NCBI RefSeq assembly: GCF_902459535.1
Contig: NZ_LR699553.1
Location: forward strand, 806,001 to 870,000
DNA length: 64,000 bases
Source: Paraburkholderia dioscoreae
GTDB lineage: Bacteria > Pseudomonadota > Gammaproteobacteria > Burkholderiales > Burkholderiaceae
Direction: 5' to 3'
Below are positions 8,779 through 18,372 of the stretch, in pieces. Within the stretch, counting starts at the first letter, position 1. Each line of letters opens with the position of its first letter. Made by a program: the position numbers and the translations under genes. Under the pieces are notes generated by a model. The model made no database searches and was not told where the DNA came from. It saw only the letters and a program-made list of their open reading frames with translations.

Positions 8779-9232
8779 TTTTTTGATCGTGTCGCGCAAG
8801 CAGGCTGCGTCTCGATGCACATCGGCGACTTCATTCGCCACGAACCATGAAGGGCATAGCGATCGGCTTCATCAGGGGAGGCCGGTTTTCAGCAAGAGAA
8901 AATATCCGGCACCGGCGAAGGCACAACAACCATAACGCCGAGAAGTTGAGATGCGGACGACGCGAACGCTGCTGCGTTGCCGGACCGCGTCAAACCCCCT
9001 TCTTGATCCCATTAGCGCAGGCAACAGTGGGTATGTTGCTTTCCGCACTGAAAGGCGATCTCCAGAACCCTACACTGCATTCGTTACATCTGTCCGCGAC
9101 GATGGAAGTCGCGATGGAAAGCTATACCAATGCTGCTTACCGGTGTCCTGTGGCTGCACCATTCACCGGATGTCCGCCAGATTCCAACAGGCCTTCTGCA
9201 TACTGAGAGAGGGCGGCTTCCAGAGGGCTTCC
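8779..9232. other. Intergenic region upstream of rmlB
   Basis: The rmlB reading frame stays open back to about 8951, but that extension lacks nucleotide-binding or signal features and would bury the invariant N-terminal TGGAGFIG of the family, so I treat it as non-coding leader. No clear promoter motif was seen. Confidence 0.4.
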
Positions 9233-10294
9233 ATGATCTTCGTGACAGGCGGGGCCGGTTTTATCGGCGCCAACTTCGTGCTCGACTGGCTGGAAATCAG
9301 CGACGAGCCTGTAGTGAATGTCGACAAGCTCACCTATGCCGGAAATCTGCACACGCTGAAATCTCTGCAGCGCAATCCGATGCATACGTTTGTCTGCGCC
9401 GACATATGCGACCGCACTGCAATGGACGAGTTGTTCGCCGAATACAAACCGCGCGCGGTTCTCCACCTGGCGGCGGAGACTCATGTCGACCGGTCAATTC
9501 ACGGGCCGGAGAAATTCGTGCAGACCAATGTCGTGGGTACCTTCACGCTACTGGAAGCGGCACGCTCGTATTGGAGCAGGTTGAACGATGCTGATAAAGC
9601 GGAATTCCGCTTCCTGCACGTCTCGACCGACGAAGTATTCGGCTCGCTGTCCTCTACCGACCCGCAGTTCTCCGAAACCACGCCTTATGCGCCGAACAGT
9701 CCTTACTCGGCCACCAAGGCGGGTTCCGACCACCTCGTGCGCGCTTACCATCATACGTATGGGCTGCCGGTGCTGACCACGAACTGCTCGAACAACTACG
9801 GTCCGTACCAGTTCCCCGAAAAACTGATCCCGCTGATGATCGCCAGCGCGCTCGCCGGCAAGCCGCTGCCGGTCTACGGCGACGGCCAGAACGTGCGCGA
9901 CTGGCTGTACGTGGGTGACCACTGCAGCGCGATCCGCGAAGTGCTCGCGCGCGGCACGCCGGGCGAGACGTACAACGTGGGCGGCTGGAACGAGAAGAAG
10001 AACCTCGAAGTGGTCCACACGCTGTGCGACCTGCTCGACCAGTTGCGTCCGAAGGCGGGCGCGTCGTACCACGACCAGATCACGTATGTGAAGGATCGTC
10101 CGGGCCACGACCGCCGCTATGCGATCGACGCGCGCAAGCTCGAACGTGAGCTTGGATGGAAGCCTGCGGAAACGTTCGAAACGGGTCTGGCGAAGACGGT
10201 CCGGTGGTATCTGGACAATCAGGCGTGGTCGGACGAAGTCGCCTCGGGCGAGTACCGCAAGTGGGTTGAGACCAACTACGCGCAGCGCGCGTAA
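9233..10294 (+). CDS. rmlB: dTDP-glucose 4,6-dehydratase
   Basis: A 353-residue extended SDR, the normal length for RmlB/RfbB. The start is fixed by MIFVTGGAGFIGANFV with the NAD-binding GxxGxxG at residues 5-12. Other signatures are HLAAETHVDRSI, the catalytic STDEVFGSL (Thr, Asp, Glu), YSATKAGSDHL with the Tyr/Lys pair, and NCSNNYGPYQFPEKLIP. It turns dTDP-glucose into dTDP-4-keto-6-deoxy-glucose in the cytoplasm. rmlA follows after 10 bp, so the two are co-transcribed. rmlC and rmlD are absent from the window, and a WecE-type aminotransferase is present at 18.4-19.5 kb, which points to an amino sugar as end product rather than rhamnose. Confidence 0.97.
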   Translation: MIFVTGGAGFIGANFVLDWLEISDEPVVNVDKLTYAGNLHTLKSLQRNPMHTFVCADICDRTAMDELFAEYKPRAVLHLAAETHVDRSIHGPEKFVQTNVVGTFTLLEAARSYWSRLNDADKAEFRFLHVSTDEVFGSLSSTDPQFSETTPYAPNSPYSATKAGSDHLVRAYHHTYGLPVLTTNCSNNYGPYQFPEKLIPLMIASALAGKPLPVYGDGQNVRDWLYVGDHCSAIREVLARGTPGETYNVGGWNEKKNLEVVHTLCDLLDQLRPKAGASYHDQITYVKDRPGHDRRYAIDARKLERELGWKPAETFETGLAKTVRWYLDNQAWSDEVASGEYRKWVETNYAQRA

Positions 10295-10304
10295 GGGCAC
10301 GGCA

Positions 10305-11198
10305 ATGGCGCGTAAAGGCATTATTCTCGCGGGCGGTTCGGGCACGCGCCTGTATCCGATCACGCACGTCGTCTCGAAGCAGCTGCTGCCGGTGTACGAC
10401 AAGCCGATGATCTACTACCCGCTGTCCACGCTGATGGTGGCGGGCATTCGCGACGTGCTGATCATTTCGACGCCGCAGGACACGCCGCGCTTCGAGGCGA
10501 TGCTCGGCGACGGCAGCCAGTGGGGGATGAATATCCGGTATGCGGTCCAGCCTTCGCCGGATGGTCTTGCGCAGGCGTTTATTATCGGTCGCGACTTTGT
10601 GGGCAACGATCCGTCGGCGCTGATTCTGGGCGACAACATCTTCTACGGTCACGATCTGGCGAAGCAGCTGGAAAACGCCAACGGGAAAACGGAAGGCGCG
10701 ACTGTCTTTGCGTACCACGTGCAGGACCCGGAACGGTATGGCGTGGTCGAATTCGACCGGCAGTTCCGCGCGCTGTCGATCGAGGAGAAGCCTGTGAAGC
10801 CGCGTTCGAACTACGCGGTCACGGGTCTGTACTTCTACGACAACCAGGTGTGCGATATCGCTGCGGACATCAAACCGTCGCCGCGTGGCGAGCTTGAAAT
10901 CACCGACGTCAACTCGCGCTATCTCGCCAATGCGGCGCTCACTGTCGAGATCATGGGACGCGGTTATGCGTGGCTCGACACCGGCACGCATGATTCGCTG
11001 ATCGAGGCGGCCACGTTCATCGCCACGTTGCAGAAGCGCCAGGCGCTCGTAGTCGCATGTCCGGAAGAAATTGCATACCGGCAACATTGGATCGACGGCG
11101 AGCAACTGCAGGCGCTTGCCCAACCACTCGCGAAGAACGCCTATGGCCAATATCTGCTTAATCTTCCGAAGGATCAGGTGGCATGGCCCAACCGCTAG
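10305..11198 (+). CDS. rmlA: Glucose-1-phosphate thymidylyltransferase
   Basis: A 297-residue nucleotidyltransferase that makes dTDP-glucose from dTTP and glucose-1-phosphate. The N-terminal loop KGIILAGGSGTRLYPIT is the nucleotide-binding signature; SKQLLPVYDKPMIYYPLSTLM, the metal-site ILGDNIFYG and EEKPVKPRSNYAVTGLYFYD follow in the family order. Length and sequence are full and typical. The ATG at 10305 is 10 bp after the rmlB stop; the longer open frame upstream overlaps rmlB and is rejected. The product feeds RmlB and, by inference, WecE. About 450 bp without a gene separate it from wzx. Confidence 0.97.
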   Translation: MARKGIILAGGSGTRLYPITHVVSKQLLPVYDKPMIYYPLSTLMVAGIRDVLIISTPQDTPRFEAMLGDGSQWGMNIRYAVQPSPDGLAQAFIIGRDFVGNDPSALILGDNIFYGHDLAKQLENANGKTEGATVFAYHVQDPERYGVVEFDRQFRALSIEEKPVKPRSNYAVTGLYFYDNQVCDIAADIKPSPRGELEITDVNSRYLANAALTVEIMGRGYAWLDTGTHDSLIEAATFIATLQKRQALVVACPEEIAYRQHWIDGEQLQALAQPLAKNAYGQYLLNLPKDQVAWPNR

Positions 11199-11645
11199 AC
11201 ACATAGTGGTTGAACGAAGCGAGGCCGCTTCAAATTTCCCGGCAATAGCTGATACGCAACCCGCCGAACGTGCGCCGCCGCACATTTAGTTTGATACCGG
11301 ACAGGTACGCTTCAAGGCGTAGACCGCAGTGGCGCGCGCGTTGCTGGATGTCTGTACAGAAACGTTCCTTTACGGGTCTGCCTGCAGACCGCATCAAGTA
11401 CCGGGCAATACATCGTGCTTCACAAGTAGTGACTTTCCCTTATCGTCAATACGCATCCGCTCAGCATGAGTTGTCATTCCGGAATCGGCCGGCCGGAATG
11501 GAAGCGGCATCTTTCGGTCGGTTGGCAGATCAAATGCTCGCCTTTAAGATACGTTCGCGACGAATGACATCAAAGATGTCAATTCAGCATTCGCGGCGAC
11601 TCCGGCGTTACCTTCAGTCCTTCCCAAATTTACTGGCAGAACGCG
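11199..11645. other. Intergenic region between rmlA and wzx
   Basis: 447 bp without a supported gene. A plus-strand frame crosses it into wzx in another phase but has shadow-like composition. The stretch 11530-11640 is AT-richer and may hold a promoter for wzx and the genes behind it. No terminator with a T-run was found. Confidence 0.4.
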
Positions 11646-13136
11646 ATGTTGAGACGAACCCTGCTCGCAAATTTCGTTGGCCAGATGGTGACCGCGTCGC
11701 TTGGCATCGTCATGGTCCCGATCTATGTGCATCATCTCGGGGTCGAAGCGTATGGTCTGATTGCCATCAACGCGGTGGTTCTCGCATGGGTGCTCGTTCT
11801 CGACTTCGGGCTCTCGCCAACGTTGTGCCGCGAACTCGGCAGCCTGCGGGCAGGCACTGGCTCGAAAGCTGAAGTCGGACTGCTGCTGGAATCGCTGGAG
11901 AAGCTGATTCTAGGCACAAGCGCCATTCTGTTCGTCCTGTCGATCTTCGTGGCGCCTTATTTCGCCGAGCGATGGCTGAATGCGTCCACACTGCCTCCGG
12001 CCGAGATTCGCACGGCATTCGTGCTGATGATGCTGACTGCGATCGCGCGCTGGCTCGGTGCGCTATACCGCGGGGGCGTGGTCGGCATCGATCGACAGGT
12101 AGCGTTAAACGGAATTGTCATCACCTTCGCCGTGATACGCACCGTGCTCGTTGTGCCAATCATCATGATCTGGCCGCGCGTCGAGTTCTTCTTTGTCTGG
12201 CAGCTTCTGGCGATTGTCGCCGAAGCCGCTGCGATGCGCACACTGCTCGGCCGTACGGTCGATATACCATTTGTGTCGATGCGCTTTTCATGGAAGGTGC
12301 TGTCGTCGCGCGCAAAGCTGTCGCTTTCGATTGCATTGGCGACGGTGATCTGGGCCTGCACCACACAGATCGACAAGATCGTTCTGTCGAAAATTCTGCC
12401 ACTGGCGGATTTCGCAGTGTTCAGCCTTGCGACGCTATTGGCGAGCGGCATCCTGCTGCTGGCGAACCCGATTCAACAGGCATTCATTCCTCGGCTAACA
12501 ACCGAAAGCTTCGGTGGCGGAGAACGAATTCGCGAGATGTATGCACTCGCCACTGAACTGACGTCGCTAGCGGTACTGCCGGTCGCCGCAGTCTTCTTCT
12601 GTGCGCCCGAGGCCGTGCTTCGATTCTGGTCGGCAAGTGCCCCGGTAACTCCCGACGCATTGCGAACGATGCAATGCTATGCGGCAGGAAACGCATTTTC
12701 GGCGATCGCTTCGCTGGCGTTTATAGTGCAGTACGCAAAAGGGAATCTGTCATTGCATCTGAAAGGCAATATCGGCTTTCTGATTCTCTACGCTCCCGCT
12801 GTGCTATTCGGCGGCATTCATTTCGGTGCCGTCGGCGCTGCATACGCGTGGTTGGGAATGAACTTTCTTCTTCTGTTCGGTTGGGTTGCGATCGTACATC
12901 GCAAGTTTATTGCTGGTATCAATGCAAGCTGGTATCGCGGCCTCGCTGCTCGCATCGCTGCGCTTGCTCCGGTCGGACTATTGTTGAGTCGCGCGGATCT
13001 GACAGCCACTCCGCGCATTGGTCTGTTCTTCGTGCTGTCAGGAGCGTGGCTCGCCATGGCTACATTGACCGTTGCGGTCTCGCCGATCATCCAACGAAAG
13101 GCTCGCCGCCTGGCCGGGCGGCTGGTCATAAACTGA
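11646..13136 (+). CDS. wzx: Oligosaccharide flippase, Wzx type (MATE/MOP superfamily)
   Basis: A 496-residue polytopic protein with about twelve to fourteen hydrophobic segments. The N terminus (LLANFVGQMVTASLGIVMVPIYVHHLGVEAYGLIAI) is the usual start of Wzx/PST transporters. Wzx moves undecaprenyl-pyrophosphate-linked repeat units across the inner membrane. A GT2 gene follows after 11 bp, then an acetyltransferase and an epimerase by 4-bp overlaps, so this begins a tight operon. The matching polymerase candidate is on the other strand at 16.9-18.2 kb. Repeat-unit specificity cannot be read. The gene is clearly AT-richer than the core genes at 40-45 kb. Confidence 0.9.
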   Translation: MLRRTLLANFVGQMVTASLGIVMVPIYVHHLGVEAYGLIAINAVVLAWVLVLDFGLSPTLCRELGSLRAGTGSKAEVGLLLESLEKLILGTSAILFVLSIFVAPYFAERWLNASTLPPAEIRTAFVLMMLTAIARWLGALYRGGVVGIDRQVALNGIVITFAVIRTVLVVPIIMIWPRVEFFFVWQLLAIVAEAAAMRTLLGRTVDIPFVSMRFSWKVLSSRAKLSLSIALATVIWACTTQIDKIVLSKILPLADFAVFSLATLLASGILLLANPIQQAFIPRLTTESFGGGERIREMYALATELTSLAVLPVAAVFFCAPEAVLRFWSASAPVTPDALRTMQCYAAGNAFSAIASLAFIVQYAKGNLSLHLKGNIGFLILYAPAVLFGGIHFGAVGAAYAWLGMNFLLLFGWVAIVHRKFIAGINASWYRGLAARIAALAPVGLLLSRADLTATPRIGLFFVLSGAWLAMATLTVAVSPIIQRKARRLAGRLVIN

Positions 13137-13147
13137 GAGACAGCGGT

Positions 13148-14149
13148 ATGCATACTAACCTTCAACCTCCAGTCTCCGAGCGAGGAGCGCCCGTATTGTC
13201 GGTCATCGTGCTTTGCTACCGGCAAGGCGAGTATGTCGGTCCGTGCCTGCAGAGCATACTTGACCAGACACTCGATGCACCGTTCGAGGTGATCGTAGGC
13301 GATGATAATTCGCCGGACAATTCCCTGGACGTTATCGAGTCGTTTCGATCGCGTTATCCGGATGTGATCAAGGTCGTTTCTCACGATACGAACGTGGGCT
13401 TCGCAGCGAATTTCGCCCATACCGTCTCGCTGGCAAAGGGCGAATACATCGCGAACATCGACGGCGACGACCTCATGCTTCCCGGCAAGCTTCAGCGCCA
13501 GCTCGACTTCCTGAGAGAGCACCCCGCATACGGTCTCGTTGTCCATAAGATGCGCACGGTGGATCAGGATACGTTGGGGCCGGTGTCATACCCATTGCCC
13601 CAAAAAAAACCCGCAACATTCGACGCTGAATACCTAATCAAGAACGGACCGTATTTCTTTCATAGCTCGGAAATGTATCGGGCTCAACTGCGGCATCGCA
13701 GTCCCGTCGACGTAGGTCTGAAATCAGTCTGTGACGTGGCGCATCTCGTGCAGGTGCTGGTCGGTTCGCAAGGCTGCTACCTGGACGAAGAGTGGGGCCT
13801 TTACCGCGTCAACCGGACCGGTATGACCTCGATGCGAATCAACAATCCGGAGCGTCATAGGGAAAACATGAACGACATGATCGAGACCTGCCGGATCGCG
13901 GCCGACCTTGGCATAGCGAGCGACGCAGTCAACCGGGGGCGCGCAAGGTTCTATCTGACTTCGGCCATCTTCTACTTGGAGCATGGCCGCGAGGATAACT
14001 TCGAGGACTGCATCGAGTCGAGCTGGCGGGCTGCCAGAATCGGTATGAAACAACTGGTTTTGTATTCCATGCGTCGCTGGCCAAGAATGTTGCGCACCAT
14101 CTATCCGTGGCTCAAGCAGATGGCCGGGCGGCAGCGGATCAGCGCATGA
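13148..14149 (+). CDS. Glycosyltransferase family 2
   Basis: A 333-residue GT-A enzyme without membrane segments. It begins with VLSVIVLCYRQGEYVGPCLQSIL, a classic GT2 start; VIVGDDNSPDNSLDVI holds the nucleotide-binding Asp pair and IANIDGDDLMLPGKLQ the DxD-like metal site. GT2 enzymes add one sugar to the lipid-linked repeat unit on the cytoplasmic face. The ATG at 13148 removes a long frame overlapping wzx. Its stop overlaps the next start (ATGA at 14146-14149), which implies translational coupling. Donor and acceptor sugars are unknown. Confidence 0.92.
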   Translation: MHTNLQPPVSERGAPVLSVIVLCYRQGEYVGPCLQSILDQTLDAPFEVIVGDDNSPDNSLDVIESFRSRYPDVIKVVSHDTNVGFAANFAHTVSLAKGEYIANIDGDDLMLPGKLQRQLDFLREHPAYGLVVHKMRTVDQDTLGPVSYPLPQKKPATFDAEYLIKNGPYFFHSSEMYRAQLRHRSPVDVGLKSVCDVAHLVQVLVGSQGCYLDEEWGLYRVNRTGMTSMRINNPERHRENMNDMIETCRIAADLGIASDAVNRGRARFYLTSAIFYLEHGREDNFEDCIESSWRAARIGMKQLVLYSMRRWPRMLRTIYPWLKQMAGRQRISA

Positions 14150-14796
14150 GTACGACTGTGCAGGGGAACGAGCGGGACGCCACCAGGAAAGTGCGGCTCC
14201 TCGATTTGTGCAACCGGGCGGCTTTAGCCTGGAACCGACTCAAGACGCGCGTGTGGTATGCGCACGTATTCGAGTCGGTCGGCAGGAAAACGACGATCTT
14301 TCGTCCCATGCTGCTCGCCAACGTGCATTACGCGTCGATTGGCGAGCGGGTACTGATCCGGCCTGGCGCGCGCATCGAACTTGTCGTGACGAATCCGGCT
14401 GTGCCGCCGCGGCTCACGATCGGGAATCGGGTCAATATCGAGCAGAACGTTCACATCGTATGCGGCTCTTCGATCGAAATCGGCGAAGGCGCGACGATCA
14501 CCGGGAACGTTGCCATTGTCGACGTCGAGCATCCGTACGAGGACGTCAACGACACGACACGTATTGGTGAACGTATTCGCACACGAGGTAATTACGTGGT
14601 GATCGGGCAGGGCGCATTCATCGGATTTAGCGCCGTCATTCTGCCCAACGTGAAGATCGGCCGTCACGCCGTGGTGGGCGCGCATGCAGTGGTGACCCGC
14701 GACGTTCCCGACTATTGCGTGGTCGCAGGAAATCCGGCGCAGATCATGAAGCGCTACAACTTCGAAACCAGATGTTGGGAAAGGGAGAAGCAATGA
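14146..14796 (+). CDS. Left-handed beta-helix O/N-acetyltransferase (WbbJ/NodL type)
   Basis: A 216-residue protein. From residue ~55 it shows hexapeptide-repeat sequence (IGERVLIRPGARIEL, IGNRVNIEQNVHIVCG, IGEGATITGNVAIVD), then the likely catalytic His in VDVEHPYED and a last coil set IGQGAFIGFSAVILPNVKIGRHAVVGAHAVV ending in AGNPAQIMKRY. This is the maltose/galactoside acetyltransferase-like arrangement; members use acetyl-CoA and work as trimers. It starts inside the stop of the GT2 gene and its stop overlaps the epimerase start (14793-14796). It may acetylate a repeat-unit sugar, for example the 4-amino group of Fuc4N; that is inference. Confidence 0.88.
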   Translation: MSTTVQGNERDATRKVRLLDLCNRAALAWNRLKTRVWYAHVFESVGRKTTIFRPMLLANVHYASIGERVLIRPGARIELVVTNPAVPPRLTIGNRVNIEQNVHIVCGSSIEIGEGATITGNVAIVDVEHPYEDVNDTTRIGERIRTRGNYVVIGQGAFIGFSAVILPNVKIGRHAVVGAHAVVTRDVPDYCVVAGNPAQIMKRYNFETRCWEREKQ

Positions 14797-15947
14797 AAGT
14801 CCTCATTACGGGCGGCGCCGGCTTTATCGGCTCGAGTCTGGCGCGCAAACTATGCGCAAACAACGCGGAAGTGACGGTGCTCGATAATCTCTCCCCACAG
14901 ATCCACGGAGAGAATCCCAGTGTGACGTCGGCAATCTTCGCGTCGCTGCCGCAGAGCGTGCATTTCGTGAAGGGGTCGGTGACCGATCGGGCTGCCCTCG
15001 AACGCGTCATGCAGGGACAGGACGCGATCGTCCATCTCGCGGCCGAAACGGGTACGGGCCAATCGATGTACGAAGTCGACCGCTATGTGGACGTGAACGT
15101 GCATGGCACAGCGCTGATTCTGGACATACTGGTCAAGAATAGCCGCAATACCGTGCGCAATGTGGTCGTTGCTTCTTCGCGCGCGATATACGGTGAGGGC
15201 AAGTATCGTTCTCCGGCCGCCGGCATTCTGTATCCCGGTCCACGGCGCGAAAAAGATATGCTCGACGGCCAGTTCGAGCACCTCTGCCCGATAAGCGGAG
15301 AGCCGATGGAATGCGTGCCTACCGACGAGGAATCTAAAATCCATCCGACGTCGCTCTATGGCATCACGAAGCAGACTCAGGAACAGATGGTGATGACGAC
15401 CTGCCGCTCTATCGGCATCGCCGCGTCGGCATTGCGTTATCAGAATGTCTATGGCCCGGGGCAATCCTTATCCAACCCTTACACGGGCATTCTCTCGATC
15501 TTTTCGACGCGCATTAAAAATGGCAATCCGATCAATATTTTCGAGGACGGACTGGAAAGCCGCGACTTCGTTTATATCGACGACGTGGTCGATGCGACCT
15601 ATGCGGCGCTCACGAACGCCAATGCGGCGGACAACGTTTTCGGCATTGGCTCGGGCGTACGGACTTCTGTCATGGACGTCGCGAGGACGCTTTGCGAGGT
15701 GTATGCGAGCGATGTCAGCATAACCGTAACAGGCGCATTCCGTCTGGGAGATGTTCGCCACGTCTATGCCGATTTGACCAGGGCGAGGGACATGCTCGGA
15801 TTCGAGCCCAAGATCTCGTTTGGCGAAGGTATCGCACGATTTGCCCAATGGGTCGACCAGCAGCAGGTGATGGCCGACACCTACGAGAAAAGTATTGCCG
15901 AGATGCGGGAAAAGGGCCTGTACAAGGGTTGTGAACGCGCGGCCTGA
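14793..15947 (+). CDS. NAD-dependent nucleotide-sugar epimerase/dehydratase (extended SDR)
   Basis: A 384-residue extended SDR. MKVLITGGAGFIGSSLARKL binds NAD; SSRAIYGEG gives the catalytic Ser, and SLYGITKQTQE the Tyr/Lys pair; LRYQNVYGPGQSLSNPY and SRDFVYIDDVVDA are substrate-loop motifs. An insertion after the Ser motif contains paired Cys (HLCPISGEPMEC). An insert of that kind is seen in dTDP-L-rhamnose 4-epimerase-like proteins of Burkholderia (WbiB group), so a dTDP- or UDP-sugar 4-epimerase is likely. Which sugar is not decided; with no rmlCD here, dTDP-rhamnose would need another locus. Start by ATGA overlap with the acetyltransferase. Confidence 0.85.
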   Translation: MKVLITGGAGFIGSSLARKLCANNAEVTVLDNLSPQIHGENPSVTSAIFASLPQSVHFVKGSVTDRAALERVMQGQDAIVHLAAETGTGQSMYEVDRYVDVNVHGTALILDILVKNSRNTVRNVVVASSRAIYGEGKYRSPAAGILYPGPRREKDMLDGQFEHLCPISGEPMECVPTDEESKIHPTSLYGITKQTQEQMVMTTCRSIGIAASALRYQNVYGPGQSLSNPYTGILSIFSTRIKNGNPINIFEDGLESRDFVYIDDVVDATYAALTNANAADNVFGIGSGVRTSVMDVARTLCEVYASDVSITVTGAFRLGDVRHVYADLTRARDMLGFEPKISFGEGIARFAQWVDQQQVMADTYEKSIAEMREKGLYKGCERAA

Positions 15948-16022
15948 CAACACGCACAATGCACACACGCAATGACGGAGGCGCCGCACGGCTGCCTGCG
16001 CAATTCATTTGAAGGATGCGAT

Positions 16023-16931
16023 ATGTCAACGAGATATGGTTCGCCGCTGATCGGGATTGTCACCGTGCTGTATCGCTCCGATTCCGTACTCCCCGATTTT
16101 TTCAGGAGCCTCGCCGCCCAGCGCGATGCGAATTTCAAGCTGTATGTGATCGACAACAGCGAGAAGGATACGGGAAGCACGATATCGCGCGAGCTCGCAG
16201 CGCTCCATGATATCCATGCCGATATTGTGTTCAACAACGACAATGTCGGCGTTGCCCGCGGCAACAATCAGGGTATAGAGATGGCGCTCGCAGACGGCTG
16301 CGATTACGTTTTGCTGGCCAATAACGACACCGATTTTCCGGATCCCGACGTGATCGCGGGACTGGTGCGGCACACCGAGGAAGCGGGAGCGTTGGCCGCC
16401 GTGCCCAAGATCACCTATCACGGCACGAACCGGATATGGTGTGCGGGGGGGCGATTCTCGCCGCTCACTGCAACCACGCCGCACGTAGGCGACAGGAAGG
16501 AAGATCGCGGGCAGTTCGACGAAGAGATGTTTACCGAATACGCACCAACCTGCTTTATGCTGCTGCATAAAAGCATTTTCCAGACGGTCGGCATGATGGA
16601 TGAAAAGTACTTCGTCTATTACGACGACAGCGACTTCGTCTGGCGAATGAAAAGCGCGAATATCGGTCTGCTTTACGTGCCGACATCAAGCGTCGGTCAC
16701 AAGGTGGCGGTGTCAACCGGTGGCAACGAAAGTCCCTTCAGCCTGTTCTATACGGCGCGCAACCGCGTCTATTTCAGCCGCAAGCATCTGGCTCCCGTGC
16801 ATCGCGCCATTGCGATTGCTTATGCCATCGTCACGTTGACGGTCAAATGCGTGAAGTTTTCGCCGGCGGCCAGGTCGAGTGTGTTTAAAGGGCTTAGAGC
16901 CGGCTTCTCACTGTCAGTCGCCGATCATTGA
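16023..16931 (+). CDS. Glycosyltransferase family 2 (rhamnosyltransferase-like)
   Basis: A 302-residue GT-A fold enzyme: PLIGIVTVLYRSDSVLPDFF, LYVIDNSEKDTGS, NVGVARGNNQGI and YVLLANNDTDFPDPDV with the NNDTDF DxD-type metal site. FVYYDDSDFVWRMK is the conserved second Asp segment. This pattern is that of GT2 enzymes adding rhamnose or similar deoxy sugars to lipid-linked chains. AAGGATG before the ATG at 16023 supports the start over an in-frame Met 51 bp upstream. Its last 38 bp overlap the end of the convergent polymerase gene. Donor unknown. Confidence 0.92.
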   Translation: MSTRYGSPLIGIVTVLYRSDSVLPDFFRSLAAQRDANFKLYVIDNSEKDTGSTISRELAALHDIHADIVFNNDNVGVARGNNQGIEMALADGCDYVLLANNDTDFPDPDVIAGLVRHTEEAGALAAVPKITYHGTNRIWCAGGRFSPLTATTPHVGDRKEDRGQFDEEMFTEYAPTCFMLLHKSIFQTVGMMDEKYFVYYDDSDFVWRMKSANIGLLYVPTSSVGHKVAVSTGGNESPFSLFYTARNRVYFSRKHLAPVHRAIAIAYAIVTLTVKCVKFSPAARSSVFKGLRAGFSLSVADH

Positions 16932-18243
16932 CCGGAGACGAGCTGCCGGGTAGCGCAACGCTACTCTGGCGTGCAGTCATTTTCTGGGCACGTAACCGCG
17001 CATAAGCGATGGCGACGAAAGTCCACGGTGCGAGATAGGAGAACTCCGGGACGGAGATCATCATCATTACCCATGTCGATACGCAGCACTGACGCAGCGC
17101 CATTCCCTCTGCTGACCAATCGAGTTTGAAAGCCGGATACAGAATCAGCAGGCTCACGAGCACGAGCCCTGCGATCCCTGTATTGACAAGGAGAGTGGAA
17201 AAGAGATCCGTCGATCGTATGTAGCCGAAGCCGATTCCAAATAACTGGTTTCCAAGCGATCCGGCTGCCCACATATCCATGGAAGCACGGAAGAAACCCG
17301 ATCTCTCGACGCCGGATACGTTGTGCCCGTCCATCTTGTCGAGAATCATCTGTTGAAATAGATCGGCTATGTAATCCCTCGCCAGGTATGCCACCACAAA
17401 GAGGATTAGTGCGCCGGCCATAGCCTTGAGTGGATGGAAGCCAATCTTTCTGATGCGAATGAGTAGATAGACGACGTAGCCAATAAAGGCCGTCGACGAA
17501 GTACTCATGATCAGCGAGGCGCCGATGATCCAGACTGGTAGTCGCCGCTTTGACGTCGCGTTGAAATAAACCCAGAACGGGAACATCGACAAGGCATACA
17601 TCGACGGTTCGCCGGTCAGGCTCTTCAGCCGTTGCATATGGAAACCGTGGATGTCGAGCCATTGGAAGGAGCTCCCGTTCAAAGAGCCTTCCTCTGCGCT
17701 ACCGTCACCATTTCGGAATTCAGCACCGAAAGACCGGTTGGAAATAAAGTCACCCGGATGACCGGTCACGATGAAGTAGATCACTTCATAGATGCCGTAC
17801 ACGGCGAAAATCGCCGCTGAGGCAAGCAGCCACTGCCGCCACGAAGGTTTGTAAAAAATATAGACGTATGAGGCATAGAGCACGACAGCGAAGAGATAGA
17901 TCGACTGTGTGAACAAGCTCTTTCTAAGGATGAAGGTCAGCACATCGCTGTCGTCGATGAGCAGGACTTTTGTAAGGTCAGGCTCGTACGGAGCCGCGGT
18001 GTCTGCGAGTTGGGACGCGAGGAAGAAAAATGTCCACACTGATGCCGCGACAATCAGGAAGTTGATATAGCGGGTGCGCGAAGCACCGGCGCACGCTAAT
18101 GCGATTGGAAGTGAAAGAAAGCACATGACGTAGCCGAGCGTCGTCCCTTGGACGGATGGCATGAGCAATACAGACGTCACGGGCATGGCGAATACCCAGA
18201 CGAAATAGTACAGATCGGCGTGCGAGGAGATGCTCTGTTTCAT
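16894..18243 (-). CDS. Wzy-like polysaccharide polymerase (polytopic membrane protein)
   Basis: A 449-residue protein with about ten to twelve hydrophobic segments and one large periplasmic loop (residues ~165-215, rich in Gly, Ser and Phe, followed by SLTGEPSMYALSMFPFW). This is the shape of Wzy/O-antigen ligase proteins, which share topology more than sequence. Wzy joins flipped repeat units in the periplasm. The context of Wzx, a chain-length/BY-kinase and several GTs supports polymerase over ligase. Its 3' end overlaps the convergent GT2 gene by 38 bp. The next upstream minus-strand gene is wecE, 129 bp away. Confidence 0.72.
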   Translation of the reverse strand: MKQSISSHADLYYFVWVFAMPVTSVLLMPSVQGTTLGYVMCFLSLPIALACAGASRTRYINFLIVAASVWTFFFLASQLADTAAPYEPDLTKVLLIDDSDVLTFILRKSLFTQSIYLFAVVLYASYVYIFYKPSWRQWLLASAAIFAVYGIYEVIYFIVTGHPGDFISNRSFGAEFRNGDGSAEEGSLNGSSFQWLDIHGFHMQRLKSLTGEPSMYALSMFPFWVYFNATSKRRLPVWIIGASLIMSTSSTAFIGYVVYLLIRIRKIGFHPLKAMAGALILFVVAYLARDYIADLFQQMILDKMDGHNVSGVERSGFFRASMDMWAAGSLGNQLFGIGFGYIRSTDLFSTLLVNTGIAGLVLVSLLILYPAFKLDWSAEGMALRQCCVSTWVMMMISVPEFSYLAPWTFVAIAYARLRAQKMTARQSSVALPGSSSPVNDRRLTVRSRL

Positions 18244-18372
18244 GGGATTCCAAAGGAAGCTTGCACCGGATCAGCACGCGGAAACGGATCACATCCGGGA
18301 CACCCGGGCGCTGGCGAAGGCCTTTCGTCTGCGCGCGGATGAACTTTGCGGACCGCTAGCGGGTCCGCCGCC

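Noticed and set aside
10080..11285. 401-codon minus-strand frame opposite rmlA
   Set aside because: Completely overlaps rmlA, with biased composition and no recognisable domain.
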